Assembly (NCBI GenBank): GCA_963752695.1
Contig: CAVVZB010000003.1
Span: forward strand, 186,001-250,000
Length of the DNA: 64,000 bases
From: Bog-113 sp963752695
GTDB taxonomy: Bacteria; Acidobacteriota; Terriglobia; Bryobacterales; Bryobacteraceae
Direction of reading: 5' to 3'
Part shown: positions 11,605 through 20,586 of the stretch, piece after piece
Numbering within the stretch: the first letter of the stretch is position 1
Layout of the letters: every line of letters begins with the position of its first letter
Position numbers and translations under genes: made by a program
The notes under the pieces: model-generated
Database searches by the model: none
Seen by the model: the letters and a program-made list of their open reading frames with translations, nothing else
What the model was told of the DNA's origin: nothing

Positions 11605-12372
11605 TTATGCAGCTTCCAGAACAGGGACGGTAAGGAGCCGCCGTTCAATATGCGCTTCGATTTGTTGCTGCAGAAAATGGCGAAGATCGCTGGCCGTTTG
11701 GCGCGTCCACTCCGGCGCGACTTCGCCGATGGGCGTGCGGAGCATCTCGGCAGCAAGACGCCGCGAGTCGAGACATAACTCGTCTGTCCCCCGCATGGCG
11801 CCAGCACGTTTGCAGTCACCGCAGATCAGCCCTGGAACGCCGCGCCGGTAAAAGGCGCGTTCAGGCGCGGAGGGATCATCCAACCAGCTTCCGCATGATA
11901 GGCAAACGTGCATTTCCGGAAGCATGCCCGCCAGTTTCACCGCCCACAAAGTAAAGTAGGTGACAGCACGCCAGACGGCGGACAAGCTATCCGCGCGAAT
12001 ATGCTCCAACACCGCGAGCAACAGGCGGAAGTATTTTTCGTTGGCCTCATGCGGCGGCAGGATCTGTTCGGAAATCTCGGCCATGTAGTCCAGTGAAATG
12101 CCCGCGGCGTAATCCGAGAGCACGGCAAACTGGCTTTGTAGGATGTCGCAGGAGTTGAGGTTCACCAGTTCACGGTTCTCGCGTTCGAAGTACGCCATTC
12201 TCACTTGGGATAGCCGCTCCAGCCCGGAGCCGAAAAGGTTTTTCGGTTTCCTGGCCCGCCTAGCCACGCCTCGGAGCTTGCCCGCATCCCTGGTAAAGAA
12301 GCTGACAATCAAATCCGACTCTCTCAGTGGATAGGTCTGCAATACGATGGCTTCGCTCACACGAGCGGGCAT
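11605..12372 (-). CDS. recO: DNA repair protein RecO
   Basis: RecO anneals single strands and, with RecR, loads RecA onto SSB-coated DNA in the RecFOR pathway. The 255 residues show the OB-fold start SEAIVLQTYPLRESDLIVSFFTRDAGKLRGVARRARKPK, the helical middle and a zinc-binding cluster CLSCG...CGDC near residues 160-190. It is the first gene of the recO-glyQ-glyS-ppdK run; recO next to glyQS is a known neighbourhood in several phyla. Start ATG 12372. Confidence 0.95.
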   Translation of the reverse strand: MPARVSEAIVLQTYPLRESDLIVSFFTRDAGKLRGVARRARKPKNLFGSGLERLSQVRMAYFERENRELVNLNSCDILQSQFAVLSDYAAGISLDYMAEISEQILPPHEANEKYFRLLLAVLEHIRADSLSAVWRAVTYFTLWAVKLAGMLPEMHVCLSCGSWLDDPSAPERAFYRRGVPGLICGDCKRAGAMRGTDELCLDSRRLAAEMLRTPIGEVAPEWTRQTASDLRHFLQQQIEAHIERRLLTVPVLEAA

Positions 12373-12441
12373 AGGTGCTGCGTCGAACGGAAGATTCAGG
12401 TTAGCACAGCTGGATATAACCGACGACTGCCAGAGCCAATT

Positions 12442-14343
12442 TCAAATGCGATGAAACGCCTTCAAAATCTCGCGCGTGGAGTACTGCAATGCCACGGGAC
12501 GGCCGTGCGGGCAAGCCATTGGAAACTCACATTTCGCGAGCTCGCGGATCAAGTACTCCATTTTGGAATTATCCAAACGCGTGTTGATCTTGATGGCCGC
12601 GCGGCACGCGATGGAAGCAGCGATCGCCCGGCGGAGATCATCCAGCGACACGCGGCGGGCTTCGGTCTCTGCGACCTCCAGAATTTCGAACATCACGCGT
12701 TCCAGATCCGCTAAACCGATTGCAGCCGGGGCTGCCTGGATGGCGACCGTGCGATTCCCGAACGGCTCGGTCTCAAACCCGTTAGCGGCGAGCTCACCCT
12801 CGATCCGCGCGTATTCGATTTGTTGCCCCGGGGTGAGTTGCACAATCAGCGGCATCAGCAGCGCTTGCACTTCCACGCGCCCCGCTGCACGCGCCGCCAA
12901 GACCTTCTCGAAGAGAATGCGCTCATGCGCCACGTGCTGATCGATGATCCAAAGTCCATCACGGCCCGCCGCCAGAATGAAGCTCTCATGCAGTTGGCCG
13001 AGCGGACGCAGATCCCCGAAACCGGCAAGCGTGGGCGGCCCATCCGGAATGGCTCCCAGGGGAAACGCCCCATGCGTGTCGGGGATGCGCAACTTCAAGC
13101 TGGAATTGGCAGCTTCGGGAACGTCGGCCGGGGGCGCGTCATAGTAATTGAGACGCGGCGGTGGACCTGGCTGTGGGCGCAGATGAAAGATAGGAATCTC
13201 CGCCGGGAGCGGCGGATCTTCGATCGCGTCCGGTACCGCTTCAAGGGATTGGGAGAACTCGGAATATGGCAATTCCGCGGCCGGCTGCGGAGGCGGGCTT
13301 ACCCGGAACGATGGCGCGGGGCGCGATTCCATTAGCTGATCTCGAATGGCATCGCGAACAAAATCGTGCACAAAACTCTGCTGCCGGAAGCGCACTTCGG
13401 TCTTCGATGGATGGACATTTACATCCACGGCCTGGGCATCGCACGAAAGAAACAGGAGCGCGAACGGGAAGCTGGCGCCCGGCATCAGATTGTAGTAAGC
13501 CGCAGAGATGGCGTGGAGCAGCAGCTTGTCCCGAATCAATCTTCCGTTTACGAAGATGTAGATCGAATTGCGATTGTTCTTTTGCACCTGAGGCCGCGAA
13601 ACAAAGCCATGCAGGATGAAGCAGAGCGGGGGTTCGTCTGGGTCGAGAGACAGCAGGCGCTCCCGGCTTTCCAGCTCAATCAAATCCTGCAGAATGTGGC
13701 TGCCAAACACCTGAAATACGCGGGCGCGCAACTCACCCACCGGCTCCACGTTCAGTAGCTCCCGCGTGCCTTCCCGAAGCTGGAAGGCTTTGTCCGGGTG
13801 CGCCAGGCTGTAATGCGTGACTAGCGACGCCACGTGGGCGAGCTCAGTCTGCTCGCTCCGCAGAAACTTCTTCCGAGCCGGGACGTTGAAGAAGAGATCG
13901 CGAACGGTGATTGCGGTGCCGCCGGTTTGCGCGATCTCGTCGCAGCTCAACATCTTTCCCCCGGCGATTTCAATACGCGTTCCGGTCTGCTCTTCTTGCG
14001 CGCGTGTCTCGAGTGTAAGCCGCGAGACCGAGGCGATGGAAGGCAGTGCTTCGCCGCGGAACCCTAGAGTGCAGATCGATAGCAGGTCTTTGACGTCGCT
14101 TAGCTTGCTGGTGGCATGGCGTTCGAAAGCCAGCATGGCGTCATCCCGCAGCATGCCGCAGCCATTGTCGACGATGCGGATCAGACGCCGCCCCGCGTTT
14201 TCGACTTCTACCCGGATGCTGGTGGAATCGGCGTCCAGCGAATTTTCGAGAAGTTCCTTGACCACCGAAGCGGGACGCTCAACTACTTCACCCGCGGCAA
14301 TTTTGTTGGCGACGTTATCGGAAAGGATGCGGATGCGGCCCAC
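12442..14343 (-). CDS. mutL: DNA mismatch repair protein MutL (endonuclease type)
   Basis: MutL links MutS mismatch recognition to strand removal. The N-terminal GHKL ATPase is complete: ENSLDAD, DNGCGM, HATSK, GFRGEALPSIAS and the transducer KTEVRF. The C-terminal domain has the metal-binding endonuclease motif DQHVAHER plus ACRAAIK and CPHGRPV, so this is a nicking MutL as in bacteria without MutH. The 633-residue length fits. Between the two domains lies a Pro-rich linker (about residues 350-430). The 69-base space before recO holds no clear signal; the gene may have its own promoter upstream of 14343. Confidence 0.97.
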   Translation of the reverse strand: MGRIRILSDNVANKIAAGEVVERPASVVKELLENSLDADSTSIRVEVENAGRRLIRIVDNGCGMLRDDAMLAFERHATSKLSDVKDLLSICTLGFRGEALPSIASVSRLTLETRAQEEQTGTRIEIAGGKMLSCDEIAQTGGTAITVRDLFFNVPARKKFLRSEQTELAHVASLVTHYSLAHPDKAFQLREGTRELLNVEPVGELRARVFQVFGSHILQDLIELESRERLLSLDPDEPPLCFILHGFVSRPQVQKNNRNSIYIFVNGRLIRDKLLLHAISAAYYNLMPGASFPFALLFLSCDAQAVDVNVHPSKTEVRFRQQSFVHDFVRDAIRDQLMESRPAPSFRVSPPPQPAAELPYSEFSQSLEAVPDAIEDPPLPAEIPIFHLRPQPGPPPRLNYYDAPPADVPEAANSSLKLRIPDTHGAFPLGAIPDGPPTLAGFGDLRPLGQLHESFILAAGRDGLWIIDQHVAHERILFEKVLAARAAGRVEVQALLMPLIVQLTPGQQIEYARIEGELAANGFETEPFGNRTVAIQAAPAAIGLADLERVMFEILEVAETEARRVSLDDLRRAIAASIACRAAIKINTRLDNSKMEYLIRELAKCEFPMACPHGRPVALQYSTREILKAFHRI

Positions 14344-14392
14344 TGGCTACAGGGTACGACGATTCCTTTGATTCCGGTTTCCTGATCCCGGT

Positions 14393-15772
14393 TCAGGGGC
14401 GGCCGTCTCCTCGGACCTTCGCCGCCAAGGCTCGCGCCTTCGCAAACACCTCAGCCCGATCAAGCGTTAACACGTTGCGATCCCGCACAAGCTGCCGGCC
14501 GTTGACCCAGACATCCCGGACATCGGCACCCTTCAACGCGTAGACGATTTGAGAAGCGACGCCGTACAGCGGCAACGCATTCGGCTCGTCCAGGGAAAGC
14601 GTGATCACATCGGCGCGTTTGCCCGGTTCCAACGATCCAATCTTATCGTCGAGCCCCAGCACGCGCGCGCCATCGATGGTCGCCATCTCGATGATCTTGC
14701 GAGCTGGCAGGGAACGTGGATCGCGCGTGATCAGCTTCTGCAGCTTACCGGCCAAGTCCATCTCTTCCATCAAATCGAAATCGTTGTTACTGCCGGCCGG
14801 ACCATCGGGGCCAAGTCCGACGGCGATGCCGTGCGCCAGCATTTCCGTTACTGGCGCGGCGCCACTGGCGAGTTTCATGTTGCTCGAAGGGCAATGGGCC
14901 ACCCCGACGTGATGACGCGCCAAGATGTCGAAGTCCGCCGGATGCAGCCAAACGCAATGGGCGGCGATGGCCGGTCCATTCCAAATGCCAAGACGTTCCA
15001 GCGCTTCGACGGGCGTGCCATGCCGCTCAGCCTCGGTATCGGCCACTTCCTTTTCCGTTTCGGAAACATGAATCACCAGGGGCGCATGGTAGCGGTCGGC
15101 CAGCGCGCGTGACAATTGCAGCGTGGCATCGTCGTTGGTGTAAATCGCATGTGGCGCGACAGCGGCTGTAATCCACTCGTCGCCCGCGAACTCCTGCAGA
15201 AAGCGCTCTGCGCGCGCCAGGGCATCCCGAGGAGTCTTGGCGTCAGCGACCGGGAACTTGATCACCGTCTGGCCCATCACGCCGCGCATGCCCGCCTGCT
15301 TCACCGCGCGGGCTGCTACCTCTTCGAAGTAGTACATGTCGGTGAGCGTGGTGGTTCCGGAGAGCAGCATCTCCAGGCACGCGAGCTTAGTGCCCCATTC
15401 GACGAACTCCGGCGTGACGTTCTTCGCTTCCGCTGGAAAGATGAAATGCTCCAGCCAGTCTTGGAGCGTCAGATCGTCTGCAATCCCGCGCAGCAGCGAC
15501 ATGGCGGCATGCGTGTGCGTATCGATCAGCCCGGGCATGAGTATGGCGTTCGCCCGGTCGACGCGCTGCTTGGCTTTGTACTGGCGTTCGATCTCGGCTC
15601 GCGGGCCAACGGCGGCAATTAGATTCCCGCGCACGGCTACGGCGCCGTTCTCGATTATCTGGAATTGCGGATTAACCGTAACCACGTAGCGCGCGGAAAC
15701 GATCCAATCGACCGGCTGCGCGCCGAAGCCGGAGGCCGCGAAGATCAGGAGGGCGCTACAGATACGAAGCAT
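14393..15772 (-). CDS. Exported amidohydrolase, SAH/MTA or guanine-deaminase type
   Basis: A metal-dependent hydrolase of the TrzN/MtaD (5'-methylthioadenosine/S-adenosylhomocysteine deaminase) subgroup: GLIDTHTHAAMSLLRG gives the HxH metal ligands, then APHAIYTNDD, the metal His in IHVSETEKEV, AAHCVWLHPAD and the Asp in VGLGPDGPAGSNNDFD. It ends with the usual ADVITLSLDEP and VWVNGRQLV. Unlike cytoplasmic relatives it begins with a signal peptide (RICSALLIFAASGFGAQ). It overlaps cdd by 17 bases at the end of a nucleoside salvage operon, so a deaminase acting on periplasmic nucleoside-like substrates is likely. The exact substrate cannot be read from the sequence. Confidence 0.85.
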   Translation of the reverse strand: MLRICSALLIFAASGFGAQPVDWIVSARYVVTVNPQFQIIENGAVAVRGNLIAAVGPRAEIERQYKAKQRVDRANAILMPGLIDTHTHAAMSLLRGIADDLTLQDWLEHFIFPAEAKNVTPEFVEWGTKLACLEMLLSGTTTLTDMYYFEEVAARAVKQAGMRGVMGQTVIKFPVADAKTPRDALARAERFLQEFAGDEWITAAVAPHAIYTNDDATLQLSRALADRYHAPLVIHVSETEKEVADTEAERHGTPVEALERLGIWNGPAIAAHCVWLHPADFDILARHHVGVAHCPSSNMKLASGAAPVTEMLAHGIAVGLGPDGPAGSNNDFDLMEEMDLAGKLQKLITRDPRSLPARKIIEMATIDGARVLGLDDKIGSLEPGKRADVITLSLDEPNALPLYGVASQIVYALKGADVRDVWVNGRQLVRDRNVLTLDRAEVFAKARALAAKVRGDGRP

Positions 15773-16139
15773 CGAAGGCTCTTGGAAACAGAATGGAAAG
15801 CTGCACAGTCTCCTCTTTGCCCTGAAGGTTGGCCATGACGACGGGCACGTCCCCGCAGAACTCCCACAAGAGTTGCCGGCAAGCGCCGCAGGGCGGAGTT
15901 AGTTGGGCGGTGTCGGCGCATACCGCCACGCACGTGAAATCGCGCACGCCTTCGCTGATGGCTTTCCAAAGAGCGACGCGCTCGGCACAGACAGTGAGCC
16001 CGTAGGTGGCGTTCTCGATGTTGCAGCCCGTGAAAATGCGGCCATCGCGCGCTTCCACCGCCGCGCCGACCCGGAACTTGGAGTAGGGCGCATGCGCGTG
16101 TTCGCGAGCCGCGCAAGCCGCTTCAGTGAGCTTGTTCAT
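15756..16139 (-). CDS. cdd: Cytidine deaminase
   Basis: Homotetrameric zinc enzyme that converts cytidine and deoxycytidine to uridine and deoxyuridine. The start is ATG 16139 (NKLTEAACAAREHAHAPYS), giving 127 residues, the usual size; the frame extends 13 codons further but that only overlaps the purine phosphorylase. Active site: GCNIENATYGLTVCAERVA with the catalytic Glu and first zinc Cys, and PCGACRQLLWEF with the other two Cys ligands. It overlaps the punA stop by 17 bases and is cotranscribed in the salvage operon. Confidence 0.96.
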   Translation of the reverse strand: MNKLTEAACAAREHAHAPYSKFRVGAAVEARDGRIFTGCNIENATYGLTVCAERVALWKAISEGVRDFTCVAVCADTAQLTPPCGACRQLLWEFCGDVPVVMANLQGKEETVQLSILFPRAFDASYL

Positions 16140-16890
16140 CCTCGACCAGCCTGGGCAAGACCGCTCGCAACAATGCAATGAACTTGTCTCGCGAGCGGCG
16201 TCCGACTTCCAGGACTTCAGAATGGTGGAGCTTGCCGCCTAAACCAGCGGCTTTATTGGTTACGCAGGAAATACCCAGAACGTGCATACCAAGCGCGTTG
16301 GCCATGATGACTTCGGGGACGGTCGACATCCCGACCAGATCCGCGCCGATGGCCGCAAGGTATCGGATCTCCGCCGGTGTTTCGTAGGATGGGCCGAGCA
16401 TGGCGGCATAGATTCCCTCCGGCATGGTGAAACCTTGTGCCTGGGCGCACTGCTGGGCGATGGTTCGATAGCGCTTGGAGTAGGATTCCGTCATGTCAGG
16501 AAAACCCGAGTTGGGTCCGACGAGCGGGTTCGATCCCTGCAGGTTGATGTGATCGGAGATGAGCGCGAGATCGCCTGGATTCATGTTGAAGCTAATTCCG
16601 CCAGAAGCGTTGGTGACCACCAACGTTTTGATACCGAGCGAGTGCAGATGGCGAACGCCAAAAGTAACTTCCTGGGCGGAGTAGCCTTCGTATAAGTGGG
16701 CGCGTCCCGCCATCACTGCAACGGGCAAGTCGCCCAGGTAGCCGACGACTAACTTACCCTCATGACCAATCGCCGTCGACGGGGGGAATCCGGGAATGCC
16801 GGCGTAGGGAGTTGCTGTCGATTCCGCAAGTTCGGCGGCGAAGGCGCCGAGCCCACTACCGAGGATGATCGCGATCCTGGGCCGTGTCAT
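16123..16890 (-). CDS. punA: Purine nucleoside phosphorylase (trimeric type)
   Basis: It cleaves inosine and guanosine (and deoxy forms) with phosphate to base and (deoxy)ribose 1-phosphate. The 255 residues show the low-molecular-mass PNP motifs: LGSGLG phosphate loop, GRAHLYEGY, VVTNASGGI, GPSYETPAEIRYLAAIGADLVGMSTVPEVIMAN and the Asn in VTNKAAGL. It lies between nupC (4-base gap) and cdd (17-base overlap) in the salvage operon that imports nucleosides, then splits and deaminates them. Confidence 0.96.
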   Translation of the reverse strand: MTRPRIAIILGSGLGAFAAELAESTATPYAGIPGFPPSTAIGHEGKLVVGYLGDLPVAVMAGRAHLYEGYSAQEVTFGVRHLHSLGIKTLVVTNASGGISFNMNPGDLALISDHINLQGSNPLVGPNSGFPDMTESYSKRYRTIAQQCAQAQGFTMPEGIYAAMLGPSYETPAEIRYLAAIGADLVGMSTVPEVIMANALGMHVLGISCVTNKAAGLGGKLHHSEVLEVGRRSRDKFIALLRAVLPRLVEDEQAH

Positions 16891-16894
16891 TGCT

Positions 16895-18118
16895 TTATAG
16901 CAAGATTCCCGCTACGCAAGCCGACATAAAATTGGCCATCGAACCCGCCGCCACTGCACGTAGGCCCAGCCGCGCCAGATCGCTCTTGCGGCTTGGCGCC
17001 AGGGCTCCGATGCCGCCAATCTGGATCGCTATCGAGCTGAAGTTCGCAAAACCGCAGAGCGCATACGTGGCAATTACAAAGGACTTCGGGTCCAGTTGCG
17101 CCTTGATTTTCCCCAGTTCCAGGAACGCTACAAACTCATTGAGCACCAGGCGCGTTCCGAGTAACTGACCGATGGAGGCGCAATCGTTCCAACTAACACC
17201 TAGCAGCCAAGCCACCGGCGCGAAAACGAAACCAAATATTGTCTGCAAAGAAGCGGGAACCCAGCCCAGATAGCGCATGTTGTGCAGGCCGCCGAGGATT
17301 CCATTGACTAAGGCAATCAACGCGAGGAATGCAATCAGCATCGCGGCGATATTCAGGACCAGCCGTAGCCCATCGGAAGCGCCTTGGGCCGCGGCGTCGA
17401 TCACATTCACCGCCGTCTTCTCCATCTTGAGTTCCACGCGGCCAGCCGTTTCCGGAACGCCCGTTTCGGGGATCATGACCTTAGCCAGCATGATAGTGGC
17501 GGGCGCAGTCATGATCACCGCTGTCAGCAGATGCTGGATGCTTACGCCGGCCATCATGACGTAAGCTGCCATCACAGCGCCCGACACGTGGGCCATTCCG
17601 CTCACCATGACGGTAAACAATTCCGAGCGGGTCATGCCGGCGATAAAGGGCTTGATTGTCAGTGGCGCCTCGGTCTGTCCCATAAAGATGCTCGCCGCTA
17701 CGTTGAGAGACTCCGCCCCGCTAGCGCCCATCACGCGCTGCATACCCACGGCCATGCCCTTCACCAGAATTTGCATGATGCCGAAGTAATAAAGAATGGC
17801 GAAGAAGGACGCGATGAAGATGATGATGGGAAGCACTTGAAATGCGAACACCACGCCCATGGGGCCGGTTTGCGATCCTAAGGGGCCGAAAACAAACGTG
17901 CTGCCCGCCGCTGTATAGCTGAACATGGCGTTCACCGCGCCGCTGGCTGCTTGAAATACCCGGCCAGCGCCGGTTTTAAGTACGATCAACGCGAAAACGA
18001 ACTGGAGCCCCATGCCCCAGAAGATTACGCGCGGCTTGATAGCTCGCTTATCGGTAGAAAAGATCCAGGCAACCGCCAGAATAACGACGATTCCGAGGAG
18101 ACCCGTAAATCGGGCCAT
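16895..18118 (-). CDS. nupC: Concentrative nucleoside transporter NupC family
   Basis: An inner-membrane nucleoside:cation symporter of 407 residues. Hydrophobic segments run the whole length; N-terminal gate, core and C-terminal domains follow the CNT pattern. The signature stretch GASGAESLNVAASIFMGQTEAPLTIKPF and the later LNEFVAFLELG and YALCGFANFSSIAIQIGGIGALAPSRK are diagnostic. It sits between the pyrimidine and purine nucleoside phosphorylases, with gaps of only 3-4 bases, supporting nucleoside uptake for carbon or salvage. Confidence 0.95.
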   Translation of the reverse strand: MARFTGLLGIVVILAVAWIFSTDKRAIKPRVIFWGMGLQFVFALIVLKTGAGRVFQAASGAVNAMFSYTAAGSTFVFGPLGSQTGPMGVVFAFQVLPIIIFIASFFAILYYFGIMQILVKGMAVGMQRVMGASGAESLNVAASIFMGQTEAPLTIKPFIAGMTRSELFTVMVSGMAHVSGAVMAAYVMMAGVSIQHLLTAVIMTAPATIMLAKVMIPETGVPETAGRVELKMEKTAVNVIDAAAQGASDGLRLVLNIAAMLIAFLALIALVNGILGGLHNMRYLGWVPASLQTIFGFVFAPVAWLLGVSWNDCASIGQLLGTRLVLNEFVAFLELGKIKAQLDPKSFVIATYALCGFANFSSIAIQIGGIGALAPSRKSDLARLGLRAVAAGSMANFMSACVAGILL

Positions 18119-18121
18119 GCG

Positions 18122-19426
18122 TCAGCCGACAACCTCGAGAATCAGTTCGCGCTCCTCCGGCTTCTGCTGCGAGATACGGAAGGCGTCTTCCACCATTTCC
18201 GCCGCCTCGTCCAGACCGTCTTCGCGCGTGTAGTAGAGGCGTCCTAAAACGGCGCCAGCATCCACCTTATCGCCGGTCTTGACTTCAAGAATTACCCCAA
18301 CGGCGTAGTCGATGGAATCTTCTTTCTGATCACGGCCCGCGCCCATTTGGGTGGAAGCGCGACCGATGTCTTCGGCGTGGATGGCGGTGACATAACCGCC
18401 GCGCGAAGTGATGATCTCGCGCATCCCGGTGGCGTTCGGCAGTAGCTCGAATTTGTCAATCGCAGCCACGTTGCCGCCCTGCGCTTGCACCACGTCGCGG
18501 AACTTGCGATAGGCGGACCCATCGGCCAGCTTGGCTTCGGCAATCTGGCGCGCATCGTCCAGGGAAGTTGCCAGCTTGGCCATGAAAATCATGCGGGCTG
18601 CGAGCTCCACCGAGAGACGGCGAAGATCTTCCGGACCTTCGTTGTGCAGCGTCTGCGAAACCTCCATCACCTCCAGCGCGTTACCTACGGCATAGCCGAG
18701 AGGCTGGTTCATGTCGGTGATCAGAGCCTGGACCTTCTTGTCCATGCGGCGGCCGATGCCTACCATCATCTGGGCCAATCGCCGCGCCTCAACTTGCTTT
18801 TTCATGAACGCGCCCGTGCCCACCTTAACGTCCAGGATCAGCGCGTCCACGCCTTCGGCCATTTTCTTCGACATGATCGAAGACGCGATTAGCGGGATCG
18901 ATTCCACCGTGCCAGTTACATCGCGCAAGGAATACAGCTTCTTATCCGCGGGTGCGACTTCATCGCTCTGTCCGATAAAACAGAGACCCAACGTTTTCAG
19001 CTGCTCGATAAATTCGTCGGAAGTAAGGTCGGTGCGAAACCCGGGAATAGCTTCCAGTTTGTCCAAAGTACCGCCGGTATGACCCAGTGCACGGCCAGAC
19101 ATCATGGGCACGATAACGCCTGCTGCCGCCGCGATAGGCGCCGATATCAAACTGGTTTTGTCACCTACACCGCCTGTCGAATGCTTGTCGACTTTGATTC
19201 CGGGGACGCCAGAAAGGTCAATCATCTGACCCGACCGCATCATGCTTTCAGTGAGAGCGCTGACCTCGCGATCCTCCATCCCGGAGAATACGGTAGCCAT
19301 CAGGAACGCCGACATTTGATAGTCCGGGATCTCACCGGACGTGTACCCCTGGATGAGATAATCGAGCTCTTCCGGACTTAGTTCTTCACCATCCCGCTTA
19401 CGGGTAATCAGATCGACAGTTCGCAT
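18122..19426 (-). CDS. pdp: Pyrimidine-nucleoside / thymidine phosphorylase
   Basis: It phosphorolyses thymidine, uridine or deoxyuridine to base and sugar 1-phosphate. The 434 residues begin MRTVDLITRKRDGEELS as in this family. The phosphate site KHSTGGVGDKTSL and the SGRALGHTGGTLDKLEAIPGF stretch are intact, as is the C-terminal domain. Whether it is Pdp (broad) or DeoA (thymidine-specific) cannot be told with certainty from sequence; length and the Lys-His-Ser-Thr region fit both. It is the first gene of the nucleoside salvage operon. Confidence 0.94.
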   Translation of the reverse strand: MRTVDLITRKRDGEELSPEELDYLIQGYTSGEIPDYQMSAFLMATVFSGMEDREVSALTESMMRSGQMIDLSGVPGIKVDKHSTGGVGDKTSLISAPIAAAAGVIVPMMSGRALGHTGGTLDKLEAIPGFRTDLTSDEFIEQLKTLGLCFIGQSDEVAPADKKLYSLRDVTGTVESIPLIASSIMSKKMAEGVDALILDVKVGTGAFMKKQVEARRLAQMMVGIGRRMDKKVQALITDMNQPLGYAVGNALEVMEVSQTLHNEGPEDLRRLSVELAARMIFMAKLATSLDDARQIAEAKLADGSAYRKFRDVVQAQGGNVAAIDKFELLPNATGMREIITSRGGYVTAIHAEDIGRASTQMGAGRDQKEDSIDYAVGVILEVKTGDKVDAGAVLGRLYYTREDGLDEAAEMVEDAFRISQQKPEERELILEVVG

Positions 19427-19515
19427 GGAAACGAACTTCAGGCTAACACCTTAAGCAACTGAAAGTAAAGGATATTTTGGCTGGGCAGGGCGGAACAGCG
19501 GCCCGCGCTGGCGGC

Positions 19516-20331
19516 TTACCCGGGCTGAATCAACGGCATGGCGTGACGATACTGACCGCGAAAGACCTCGCCGAACAGTTCCAAAATCTCGTCGTGGATC
19601 AGCCCATTGTCGACGAGCAGGTGCGGGTCGTGAACCCGGTGAGGGGAGCCCTTCATATCGGTCGCGTGCCCGCCGGCTTCGGTGACGATGAGGGTGCCGG
19701 CAGCTAAATCCCATGGATTCAGGCCGAACTCCCAGAACGCTTCAAGGCGTCCGCAGGCGACGTAAGCCAGGTCAATAGCTGCCGAGCCGCCGCGCCGAAC
19801 TCCGTGAGTAGCCATGGCCAACTGGTGATAGAAATGGATATTTACATTCAGATGCCGTTTGCGGCTGGGGAAACCGGTTGCTACCAGGCTATCTTCCAGG
19901 CGCGCCGCCCGTGATACGTGAATCGATTGCCCGTTGAGCGTGGCTCCCGCGCCCTTTTCGGCAGCGAACATCTCGTCCCGCGTCGGATCGTAAATCGCTC
20001 CAGCGATGATCTCGCCATCACATTCCAGGCCGAGAGTAACGTTGAAGATCGGGAACCCATGGGCAAAATTCGTGGTCCCATCCAGCGGATCGACATACCA
20101 TTTGTATCGCGATGCGCTTACATGTCCGCCGCCTTCTTCAGCAACGATGCCGTGGTCGGGAAACAGCTCGGTCAGGCGTTGAATAACGAGTTTCTCTGAG
20201 GCGCGATCCGCTTCGGTGACCAAATCGAAATCGCCCTTCAATTCGAACCCGACCCGGCGGGACAGGTAATCGGAAAGCAGCGCTCCGGACTCCCGCGCAA
20301 TCTGCACGGCTGCTTCGACAAAAGACGGCAT
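19516..20331 (-). CDS. suhB: Inositol monophosphatase family protein (SuhB-like)
   Basis: A Mg-dependent sugar phosphatase of 271 residues. Family motifs are complete: metal-binding Glu in FPDHGIVAEEGGG, DPLDGTTNFAHGFP, and the C-terminal WDLAAGTLIVTEAGGHATDM. Substrates in the family include inositol phosphate, fructose 1,6-bisphosphate and histidinol phosphate; this cannot be narrowed here, though SuhB also acts in rRNA antitermination in E. coli. It starts 4 bases after the Hfq-like gene and ends the moaX-VWFA-hfq-like operon. Confidence 0.93.
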   Translation of the reverse strand: MPSFVEAAVQIARESGALLSDYLSRRVGFELKGDFDLVTEADRASEKLVIQRLTELFPDHGIVAEEGGGHVSASRYKWYVDPLDGTTNFAHGFPIFNVTLGLECDGEIIAGAIYDPTRDEMFAAEKGAGATLNGQSIHVSRAARLEDSLVATGFPSRKRHLNVNIHFYHQLAMATHGVRRGGSAAIDLAYVACGRLEAFWEFGLNPWDLAAGTLIVTEAGGHATDMKGSPHRVHDPHLLVDNGLIHDEILELFGEVFRGQYRHAMPLIQPG

Positions 20332-20335
20332 CCGG

Positions 20336-20575
20336 TTAGGCTTCCCGCTCGCTAAGGTACTTGATATCGTGCTTGAAAACGAATAGATTGGGGCCGTCGG
20401 CGCGCGTCACCCGCAGAAAATGGGCGTCGTAATACTCGATGGTGCCATCCACAATTTCGTTATTACTTAGCTTCAACTGTACGGGGACGTGGGCTTCGAT
20501 CAGGTGCTTCAGGTATTTCACTTCTTCGAAGGTCTGTTCAGGGGCTTTAACCCCGGATTTAGTGGAACTCGGCAT
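20336..20575 (-). CDS. Hfq/Sm-like RNA-binding protein, divergent second copy
   Basis: A 79-residue protein whose residues about 15-75 fit the Sm fold of Hfq: a leading helix (FEEVKYLKHLIEA), Sm1-like VPVQLKLSNNEIVDGTIEYYDAHFLRV and Sm2-like NLFVFKHDIKYLSE, the counterpart of the Hfq YKHAI motif. The canonical Hfq of this genome is encoded at 37714, where the same place reads LVFKHAIS. Here the N-terminal QDSFLN motif that contacts poly-U is absent. It is the third gene of a four-gene operon (MoaD-MoaE fusion, VWFA protein, this gene, suhB). Probably a specialised RNA chaperone or an Sm ring with another ligand; inference. Confidence 0.7.
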   Translation of the reverse strand: MPSSTKSGVKAPEQTFEEVKYLKHLIEAHVPVQLKLSNNEIVDGTIEYYDAHFLRVTRADGPNLFVFKHDIKYLSEREA

Positions 20576-20586
20576 CTGAAAGGACG

